Shown here: in pieces, positions 7,927 to 12,984 of the stretch
How positions within the stretch are numbered: position 1 is the first letter of the stretch
Layout of the letters: each line of letters begins with the position of its first letter
DNA from: Bacteroidales bacterium UBA5281
Lineage (GTDB): Bacteria > Bacteroidota > Bacteroidia > Bacteroidales > Lentimicrobiaceae
Assembly: GCA_002410555.1 (NCBI GenBank)
Contig: DHSR01000079.1
Coordinates: forward strand, 75,160-88,143
Reading direction: 5' to 3'
DNA: 12,984 nucleotides
The notes under the pieces: model-generated
Database searches by the model: none
What the model was told of the DNA's origin: nothing
The model's input: the letters and a program-made list of their open reading frames with translations, nothing else
Translations under genes and position numbers: made by a program

Positions 7927-7934
7927 CAAAGATA
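7927..7934 (-). promoter_or_regulatory. Bacteroidota -7 box TATCTTTG before the GT-C/MTase-GT2 operon
   Basis: A perfect TAnnTTTG match reads TATCTTTG on the minus strand, ending 21 bp before the ATG at 7905. It overlaps a TTG codon at 7929 that is in frame with the gene, so transcription would begin downstream of that TTG. The leader would be very short. No clear -33 TTTG is seen. Confidence 0.6.
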
Positions 7935-7981
7935 CAAAATCGCACAGGATTCATTGTCTTTGGGTGGGGCTTAACGCTCTA

Positions 7982-8974
7982 TTATTCGGCAAGAACTTTT
8001 TCAATTATCTGAATTTCCTCATCAGAAAAACTCAGATTTTGAAGTGCAGCAAGATTGGAATCCACCTGTTTCTGGCTGCTGGCCCCCACCAGTACCGATG
8101 TTACCCGCTTGTCTCTTAATAACCACGCCAGCGCCATTTGCGACAGCTCCTGTTGCCGGTTTATGGCCACTTCATTCAAGTGACGGGCTTTTTCAACAAT
8201 TTCAGGGGTAACCTGTTTCTTTCTTAGAAAGCCATACTGTTTTGCGGCCCGGGAGGAAGGCGGGAAGCCTTCGAAATACTTATCGGTAAGCAAACCCTGG
8301 GATAATGGTGAATAAGCAATAAAACCCATTTTCAGATGCTCAAGGGTGTCAAGCAGTTCATCCTCCACCGAACGGTCAAACATGGAATAACGCGACTGAT
8401 GAATCAGGCAGGGAATGCCCATTTGCTTCAACATTTCTACCGCTTCGGTAGTTTGCGCTGCGTTATAGTTTGAAAGCCCTACATATAGTGCTTTGCCTTG
8501 CTGAACAATTTGCTGAATTGCCCCCATGGTCTCCTCCAGAGGCGTTTCAGGGTCGGGACGGTGGGAATAAAAAATATCCACATAATCAATGCCCATGCGT
8601 TTCAGGCTTTGATCCAGGCTGGAGATGAGATGTTTTTTTGAGCCAAATTCTCCATAAGGTCCCGGCCACATATTATACCCTGCTTTGGTAGAGATAATCA
8701 TTTCATCGCGATAGCGCGACAAATCGGTGCGCAAAACCTGTCCAAGAGTTTCTTCAGCCGATCCGGGAGGCGGACCGTAGTTGTTGGCCAGATCAAAATG
8801 AGTAATGCCCTGATCGAAAGCATGGATAATAATGTCCCGGCTCACTTGTAGTATATCCACGCCTCCAAAGTTATGCCACATGCCCAACGAAATTGCCGGC
8901 AACTTGATGCCGCTGTTTCCGCATCGGTTAAAAATCATGGTGTCGTAACGTGTATCAGGTGCTGAATGTCCCAT
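7982..8974 (-). CDS. yghZ: Aldo/keto reductase, YghZ-like (L-glyceraldehyde 3-phosphate reductase type)
   Basis: This 330-residue TIM-barrel protein is an NADPH-dependent aldo/keto reductase closely resembling E. coli YghZ (Gpr). YghZ reduces L-glyceraldehyde 3-phosphate and can help detoxify methylglyoxal in the cytosol. The catalytic tetrad is visible: D61 and Y66 in FDLANNYGPPPGSAEE, K97 in STKAGY, and H138 in FYSHRPD. The cofactor-binding C-terminal stretch SVLVGASSQKQVDSN is also present. The WPGPYG motif after STKAGYNM and the ALSLGLWHNFG-like N-terminus (here AISLGMWHNFG) point to the YghZ subgroup. The long start at ATG 8974 is chosen because YghZ also has a 10-15 residue extension before the first strand; ATG 8938 is the alternative. 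It has its own -7 box and no obvious link to glycan synthesis, so it may be a passenger housekeeping gene. Confidence 0.93.
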   Translation of the reverse strand: MGHSAPDTRYDTMIFNRCGNSGIKLPAISLGMWHNFGGVDILQVSRDIIIHAFDQGITHFDLANNYGPPPGSAEETLGQVLRTDLSRYRDEMIISTKAGYNMWPGPYGEFGSKKHLISSLDQSLKRMGIDYVDIFYSHRPDPETPLEETMGAIQQIVQQGKALYVGLSNYNAAQTTEAVEMLKQMGIPCLIHQSRYSMFDRSVEDELLDTLEHLKMGFIAYSPLSQGLLTDKYFEGFPPSSRAAKQYGFLRKKQVTPEIVEKARHLNEVAINRQQELSQMALAWLLRDKRVTSVLVGASSQKQVDSNLAALQNLSFSDEEIQIIEKVLAE

Positions 8975-8998
8975 ATGCTTTGGTAATTTGGTGGTTTA

Positions 8999-9006
8999 CA
9001 AATATA
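8999..9006 (-). promoter_or_regulatory. Bacteroidota -7 box TATATTTG before the aldo/keto reductase
   Basis: A perfect TAnnTTTG match reads TATATTTG on the minus strand and ends 24 bp before ATG 8974. The -33 region would fall in the last codons of the upstream membrane-protein gene (stop at 9021), where no clear TTTG is seen at the expected spacing. It implies that the reductase can be transcribed separately from the four-gene operon upstream. Confidence 0.55.
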
Positions 9007-9020
9007 ACAAGTCCGGTAAG

Positions 9021-10001
9021 CTATTGTTTTGTCCCCCGCAGGTAAAGCATAAAAGAACGGTAGTCTTCTTTAATAAGGCTCATCTTAACAGGATTGTATA
9101 ACCAGAAAAGCCACCCAATAAATCCGCCCCACAGGAAAAAAGCCGTAAACTGTAATAACGAAAATATGATGGCCACCTCAGGACTTATGCCATAGAAAGA
9201 TAACAGAAAAACCAGACTTACTTCACGGGTGCCAAAACCAGCCAATGAGATCGGAATCAAGGTTGCCAGACTCATCAGGCTGAGGATGAAGCCAATATCT
9301 ATGAGAGAAAGAGGAATGCCAATGGATTTGAATATCCAGAAATTGGCAACATAAAAAACAAAATAGGCCAGCAGCGTAAGGAGCCAGGGCCAGGCCATGA
9401 CAGGCAGAAACATTCCATTCCAGGATTCACGGATAAATTTAAGTCCGGTTTTTGCCGTATCTTTTTTAACGATGCTTTTCAGGCTGAAATAAATCACCAT
9501 CCAGATTGCAAGTAAGGCAATGGCAGTGACCAAAAGGTAGGCCCCACCGTTAATATCCCCAAGAACCTTATAAAAAAACAACATTCCTGTGGTCCCAAAC
9601 CAAATCAACATAGCAAAATCAAAAATCCTATCTACAATCAGTGTTTTAAATCCGTTGTAGAATGAGATTTTTGCCTCTTCACGCACATAATAAAGCCGTG
9701 AAATCTCGCCCAGTCTTCCCGGGGTAATTAAGCCAATGGTAAAGGAGGCCATATAGGCTACAAAACTGTTCCATTTGGGATAGGCACATTGCTCATGAAC
9801 CAGAAGCAGGTTCCAGCGCAGGCTCTTTATGCCAAGCACCAGTAGCACACCTGTTAATGAAAGTCCATACCAGCCCAGGTGCAATTGCTGGAACACCCGC
9901 TTAAATTCAGCCATATTCCAGGGTATGTTTCTGATCATCAACCAGATGATGGCTACCGAACCACCAATTTTAAGCAAAGTTTTCACCCAGGGCTTTCTCA
10001 T
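9021..10001 (-). CDS. UPF0104 / LPG-synthase transmembrane-domain protein (AglD/MprF-flippase-like)
   Basis: This 326-residue integral membrane protein has about eight hydrophobic helices and matches the stand-alone LPG_synthase_TM (UPF0104) family. Members include the flippase domain of MprF, the C-terminal part of archaeal AglD and many uncharacterised glycan-locus proteins. Family hallmarks seen are LRWNLLL (61-67), TPGRLGEISR (93-102), VDRIFD (123-128) and PISLAGFGTRE (250-260). There is no lysyl-transferase domain, so it is not a full MprF. Its ATGA start overlaps the stop of the FrhB-like gene by 4 bp, placing it last in the four-gene operon. It may move, or assist movement of, a polyprenyl- or lipid-linked intermediate across the membrane; this is inferred from context and distant family members, and no transport residue can be named. 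Confidence 0.85.
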   Translation of the reverse strand: MRKPWVKTLLKIGGSVAIIWLMIRNIPWNMAEFKRVFQQLHLGWYGLSLTGVLLVLGIKSLRWNLLLVHEQCAYPKWNSFVAYMASFTIGLITPGRLGEISRLYYVREEAKISFYNGFKTLIVDRIFDFAMLIWFGTTGMLFFYKVLGDINGGAYLLVTAIALLAIWMVIYFSLKSIVKKDTAKTGLKFIRESWNGMFLPVMAWPWLLTLLAYFVFYVANFWIFKSIGIPLSLIDIGFILSLMSLATLIPISLAGFGTREVSLVFLLSFYGISPEVAIIFSLLQFTAFFLWGGFIGWLFWLYNPVKMSLIKEDYRSFMLYLRGTKQ

Positions 10002-11326
10002 CCGTTCAGGTTTTCACGTTTTATACCGAAAGTTGCCTTTTTCCAGAGGTTACGCGATTTCTCGAATACCCGGCCAATGGTTGGAGGCGGTATTTGTTCC
10101 ACCATCCAACGGGCCAAACGTGTGCCCAGCAACAAGAAGAGTGCATCAATTAATAATTCCATCAGATAACGGCTAAAGGGAAAGCCCGAAAGTTGATATC
10201 CATAATCAGGATTGGCTTGTCCCAACAATTTTCGAAACTTAATCCTGATAAAAGTTCCCCGTTTCTTCAAATCATAGCCATGGGAATGCATGGTAATGGC
10301 TTCATCCTGCGTGATGGGCTGAAGGGTAATCAGTCCTTTTTGTTCCATTTCACTAAGGATGCGCATCCCTTCCGCAGTGCGGCCAAGCACCATGGAGAAG
10401 CCTTTACCCCGCTCTTCATACACCGGTGCCCAGGCATCGCCTCCCGATATGTCGGTAAACTCATTGGCCAGATCGGTACAGAGCAGGCTGTTTTTAACGA
10501 TGTGGAATGGAATCAGATAGTTGGCGTGGAATTTGGGCAACTCCACGGCCCGCCCGTCACTCATTTCAACCCGCATGTTTCCGGGCCATTCGCCGTAGCG
10601 GAAATAGAGTTTGCTGATGTTCCGGTAATCCTTGATTTTGTATGAACGCAGGAAACTTCTTACCGAAGAAAAGTGAAGCGTATTGCCATAAAATGGGCCA
10701 AAAAGGTATTTGATGTTCTTTACGGATGGATCATTAATTTCCTGAAGTTTCCGAATGCTTTGCACCTGACCAGGCAAACCAACATAAGCCAGCCGGCCTT
10801 CAAATGCTTCAATTTCAGGAAGTATCTCATTCACCGAGGTGATGATGTATTTGCTCTGGGCAGCTTCCAGAATCTCGTTTTCGGTCGTCGCGATATAAGG
10901 CTGGGTAAGCCATGGTTTTTCTTTTGACATTCCGGTAACCACGGCCCCTTCTATTTGTTTACTTTGTAACAGATAAATCAGTATGGCCGAGATCATTCCA
11001 CCACTGGCACCGGTTTGCCTGATGTTTTCATCATTGGCATGTGCGATAAAAATTTCATAAAACGGCCCGGTGTAGGTATGGAATTCGAGGCTGTCATTAT
11101 AAAACAGTTTACGGTACCCGGGAAAGCTGAAATCTTTACCTGTACAGGCATGAAGCAGGCGGGCGGATTGTGCTTCGTCAGGTTCATGAAGTACTTTTGG
11201 GCGATAATTGCCTTCCCGGTCGGTGAATACAATTTTTCCCTCCGATAGTCCTACGCAACTACCACAGCGGTTGCACAGGTTGGAATTCATGATTTTCCGC
11301 AGTTGATCAATACTTCTCGCAGACAT
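9998..11326 (-). CDS. FrhB/FdhB-like (F420 hydrogenase beta-subunit family) iron-sulfur flavoprotein
   Basis: This 442-residue protein (numbered from ATG 11326) has the FrhB_FdhB N- and C-terminal domain pair. Members are FAD/Fe-S redox enzymes, many of them uncharacterised proteins of polysaccharide loci. An N-terminal CxxCxxC motif (LCNRCGSCVGL; C18, C21, C24) is present. The family's SGG loop is in QTGASGGMISAILIYLL (104-120), and TDISGGDAW (291-299) matches the family's ADIS-GD motif. Two usual cysteines are missing: the G-x-P-C-Q motif is YVGLPGQVQ (181-189), and the C-x-x-C-x-D motif is SLLCTD (280-285), with one cysteine only. ATG 11326 is preferred over an in-frame TTG at 11377, which would lengthen the overlap with the methyltransferase gene from 20 to 71 bp. 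The substrate is unknown. F420 use is unlikely, since F420 is not expected in Bacteroidota. It overlaps the membrane-protein gene downstream by 4 bp. Confidence 0.85.
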   Translation of the reverse strand: MSARSIDQLRKIMNSNLCNRCGSCVGLSEGKIVFTDREGNYRPKVLHEPDEAQSARLLHACTGKDFSFPGYRKLFYNDSLEFHTYTGPFYEIFIAHANDENIRQTGASGGMISAILIYLLQSKQIEGAVVTGMSKEKPWLTQPYIATTENEILEAAQSKYIITSVNEILPEIEAFEGRLAYVGLPGQVQSIRKLQEINDPSVKNIKYLFGPFYGNTLHFSSVRSFLRSYKIKDYRNISKLYFRYGEWPGNMRVEMSDGRAVELPKFHANYLIPFHIVKNSLLCTDLANEFTDISGGDAWAPVYEERGKGFSMVLGRTAEGMRILSEMEQKGLITLQPITQDEAITMHSHGYDLKKRGTFIRIKFRKLLGQANPDYGYQLSGFPFSRYLMELLIDALFLLLGTRLARWMVEQIPPPTIGRVFEKSRNLWKKATFGIKRENLNG

Positions 11327-12032
11327 AAAACTGTCGTATTCCAAGTTCAGAAATAAACGTTCCCTGACATCGCTCAATTAAGCGTTCAGCCATATTACGC
11401 ATAAAACGCGGGCCTACCGGCAACAGAATGGTACCCTTATGGATCAATAGTTTCCAGCCTGTTTTTTCAAACATGGCTTTTACTTCTTTTGAAGGTAAAA
11501 ACCGGTGCGACCCCTCACCATGTCCTCCAAAGAGTGCGGTAAATATACGGTAAGGCCATTCGCTGGTGGCCGGCGGGCAACTCAAGACCAGTCGTGCATC
11601 GCGGGTTGACACCCGATGAAGTTCACGCAGAAAGGCAATGGGATCGGCCACATGCTCCAATGTTTCGAGGCTGATGATGCGGTTGAACCGCTCATTGTAA
11701 AAAGGCAGGATGCTGTAATTGCTAATTTTTACCTGTTGTATGTCTGGTCGCAATCGCCGGGCCACTTCCATCAAACCGGCAGAGATTTCGGCATTTACCA
11801 CATCGGCTGAGGGTTGCACCTGTCGCACATAATCATCAGCTTCGCCATCGCGTGAGGTAACATTCAGTACATGAGCTTCTTCTGGCAGATTAAGATACTG
11901 AATGGTTTCGCGAAACCGCTGATCGTGCGTTTCCTTCACCTTATCGTTTTCCTGGACATAAATATGAGCTACCCGGTCCCAGTGTGCTTCCACCTCGCGA
12001 TCTGTCCAGGCATTGGCATGTTCATTGGCCAT
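11307..12032 (-). CDS. Class I SAM-dependent methyltransferase with atypical motif I
   Basis: This 241-residue protein (from ATG 12032) has the layout of a Methyltransf_11-type enzyme as found in surface-glycan loci. A pre-core helix region leads to motif I at 55-64 (VLNVTSRDGE), then SLETLEHVADP (121-131), the strongly conserved post-motif region, RLVLSCPP (147-154) and HRFLPSKEV (176-184), ending in FYVCEKY. Motif I departs from the usual D/E-x-G-x-G-x-G: the first two glycines are replaced by Thr and Arg. Cofactor binding may therefore be altered. The start at 12032 lies 2 bp after the stop of the GT2 gene, with AAAGGGG about 7-13 bp upstream as a possible ribosome-binding site. A longer frame starting at 12170 lies entirely within the GT2 gene and has no family match in its first 46 residues. 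It likely methylates a sugar or lipid-linked intermediate, by context only. Confidence 0.85.
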   Translation of the reverse strand: MANEHANAWTDREVEAHWDRVAHIYVQENDKVKETHDQRFRETIQYLNLPEEAHVLNVTSRDGEADDYVRQVQPSADVVNAEISAGLMEVARRLRPDIQQVKISNYSILPFYNERFNRIISLETLEHVADPIAFLRELHRVSTRDARLVLSCPPATSEWPYRIFTALFGGHGEGSHRFLPSKEVKAMFEKTGWKLLIHKGTILLPVGPRFMRNMAERLIERCQGTFISELGIRQFYVCEKY

Positions 12033-12034
12033 GG

Positions 12035-12904
12035 TCAGCCCCTTTTGCGGTTTAGAATGGCTATCTGATCGGCCAGCAGGCCAAAGAAGAAAAGAAACAT
12101 ACCCAGGGAAATTAGTATAGTGCCCGAGTTGGGAAAGCGGCCAAATACAATGAAACCATGTATGCCCCATATTAAGCCCATAACGGTAAAAAGAATACTG
12201 CCCGGAAAAAATACCTTTAGCGGATTAAAAAGCATTATGATACGCAACAGCAGTAGCATGGTTTTTGACCCATCCTTCATAAATTTCACATTGCTGCTTC
12301 GTCCTATCCGTTTAGCTACATGAATGGGAAAGGTCGCAATACTATAACCTTCTTTCAAAAAAGCCAGCGTCGAAGTGGTTGAGAAAGAGAAACCATTGGG
12401 CATAAGATGTAACAGGTTCAGGATTAACTCGCGCTGGAAACCCCGCAGCCCTGAATTGTAATCGGGCAAAGCCTGATCTACCAGCATTTCACCTGTTTTG
12501 CGGATAATCCACTTGCCCCCCTGACGATTGCCCACCTGATGCGAGGATTGGTCACGTTCACCTATGACCATATCATAGTCATCCAGCAAAGTGCAAACCT
12601 GTTGCAGATAGACCGGATCATGCTGACCGTCAGAATCAAGCATCATAACTTTACTGCATCGGGCTTTACGGATGCCGGTTTTCAGGGAAGCGCCATAGCC
12701 TTTATTGGTGCCATGTCTTAGCAGGGTAACCGGGTATTTACTTACAATATTTGCGGTGTCGTCGGTTGATCCGTCATCAATTACAATAATCTGATACCGT
12801 TCGTTTAAACCTTCAGCAATCATCTTTTCCAGCAGCGGCCCAATGCCCGTTTGCTCATTATATGCCGGGATGATTACAGAGGCCTGGTGGATTGATTCGC
12901 TCAA
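12035..12904 (-). CDS. GT2 polyprenyl-phosphate glycosyltransferase (DPM1-like) with two C-terminal helices
   Basis: This 289-residue protein is a GT-A fold family 2 glycosyltransferase. It shows SVIIPAYNE (9-17), VIDDGSTDDTA (41-51), HGTNKGYGASLKTGI (64-78), the metal-binding DSD in MMLDSDGQHDP (87-97), and DYNSGLRGFQRE (148-159). A basic KRIGRSSNVKF segment (198-208) precedes two membrane helices at about 231-254 and 261-284. This is the layout of enzymes that load a sugar (such as Man, Glc or GlcNAc) onto polyprenyl phosphate. The start codon is TTG 12904: no ATG or GTG lies upstream in frame before a TAG stop, and the next Met is inside the catalytic domain (residue 28). It is first in the operon GT2-methyltransferase-FrhB-like-membrane protein, with a -7 box 31 bp upstream. 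Confidence 0.9.
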   Translation of the reverse strand: MSESIHQASVIIPAYNEQTGIGPLLEKMIAEGLNERYQIIVIDDGSTDDTANIVSKYPVTLLRHGTNKGYGASLKTGIRKARCSKVMMLDSDGQHDPVYLQQVCTLLDDYDMVIGERDQSSHQVGNRQGGKWIIRKTGEMLVDQALPDYNSGLRGFQRELILNLLHLMPNGFSFSTTSTLAFLKEGYSIATFPIHVAKRIGRSSNVKFMKDGSKTMLLLLRIIMLFNPLKVFFPGSILFTVMGLIWGIHGFIVFGRFPNSGTILISLGMFLFFFGLLADQIAILNRKRG

Positions 12905-12921
12905 AGCCTGATGAATTTTTA

Positions 12922-12935
12922 CTGTTTCGAAACAG
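12922..12935. promoter_or_regulatory. Perfect 14-bp palindrome at the predicted transcription start of the operon
   Basis: CTGTTTCGAAACAG is its own reverse complement and directly abuts the TAGCTTTG -7 box on the downstream side. It covers the expected transcription start and early leader of the GT2 operon. It could be a repressor operator, or a 5-bp-stem hairpin in the 5' leader. No other copy was noticed in the window. Confidence 0.45.
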
Positions 12936-12943
12936 CAAAGCTA
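12936..12943 (-). promoter_or_regulatory. Bacteroidota -7 box TAGCTTTG before the four-gene operon
   Basis: A perfect TAnnTTTG match on the minus strand ends 31 bp before the TTG start at 12904. No clear -33 TTTG is found 19-21 bp further upstream. The rest of 12944-12984 holds no recognisable gene. Confidence 0.6.
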
Positions 12944-12984
12944 CAAAAAGCAGATGAAATACGGCTACATTTTATTTTGATGTG

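Noticed and set aside
9021..10001. Full MprF lysyl-phosphatidylglycerol synthase
   Set aside because: Only the membrane domain is present (326 residues). The C-terminal aminoacyl-transfer domain of MprF is absent.
10193..10645. A 150-codon open frame on the plus strand opposite the FrhB-like gene
   Set aside because: It lies wholly antisense to a gene with clear family motifs and tight operon spacing, and its translation resembles no known family.
9998..11326. A true F420-reducing hydrogenase or formate dehydrogenase subunit
   Set aside because: No other hydrogenase or formate dehydrogenase subunits are nearby, two usual cysteines are missing, and the neighbours are glycan-synthesis genes. 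The family name is kept only as a homology label.
11327..11377. TTG start at 11377 for the FrhB-like protein
   Set aside because: It would lengthen the overlap with the methyltransferase gene to 71 bp. ATG 11326 gives an N-terminus of usual length before the CxxCxxC motif.
12033..12170. N-terminal extension of the operon methyltransferase to an ATG at 12170
   Set aside because: The extra 46 residues lie inside the GT2 coding sequence and match nothing. ATG 12032 follows the GT2 stop by 2 bp with a possible ribosome-binding site.

Overview
The window looks like chromosomal DNA from a Bacteroidota (Bacteroidetes) bacterium, probably an environmental relative of the Bacteroidales rather than Bacteroides itself. 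The evidence is threefold. TAnnTTTG-type -7 boxes sit a short way upstream of several genes (TAGCTTTG, TATATTTG, TATCTTTG). Shine-Dalgarno sequences are mostly weak or absent. The protein families are those common in Bacteroidota surface-glycan loci. No rRNA, tRNA, transposase, integrase or CRISPR array was seen.

Layout, left to right. Positions 1-240 hold a low-complexity repeat region (heptads YACAGAT, an octamer and a decamer) that runs into the stop codon of a 1009-residue YfhO-type membrane protein on the minus strand (233-3262). A 101-bp divergent promoter region separates it from a plus-strand GT2 polyprenyl-phosphate sugar synthase (3364-4287), which ends at a weak hairpin plus T-run. 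Facing it on the minus strand is a two-gene operon: a GT-C (GT39/ArnT-like) membrane glycosyltransferase (5803-7905), then a methyltransferase-GT2 fusion (4373-5806), with a 4-bp ATGA overlap. An aldo/keto reductase of the YghZ type (7982-8974) has its own promoter. Upstream of that is a four-gene minus-strand operon: GT2 (12035-12904), SAM methyltransferase (11307-12032), FrhB/FdhB-like iron-sulfur flavoprotein (9998-11326) and a UPF0104/LPG-synthase-type membrane protein (9021-10001).

How the parts fit together (inference). There are three DPM1/GtrB-like GT2 proteins of the kind that charge a polyprenyl phosphate with a sugar at the inner face of the membrane. Near them are two large multi-spanning GT-C-type proteins of the kind that take such a sugar on the outer face, and one membrane protein of a family with possible transport or flipping roles. 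This suggests a locus for extracytoplasmic glycosylation or for decorating a surface glycan, lipid or protein. The divergent YfhO/GT2 pair resembles the CsbB/YfhO lipoteichoic-acid glycosylation pair of Firmicutes, although a Bacteroidota cell would need a different acceptor. The two GT-C proteins also appear to share an extra C-terminal beta-rich, carbohydrate-binding-like domain. The FrhB-like protein lacks two cysteines usual in its family.

Start codons were revised for three genes. The GT-C gene starts at ATG 7905 because the upstream TTG at 7929 lies inside a -7 box. The FrhB-like gene starts at ATG 11326 rather than TTG 11377. The methyltransferase starts at ATG 12032 rather than inside the preceding gene. 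There is no gene-free stretch longer than about 240 bp.
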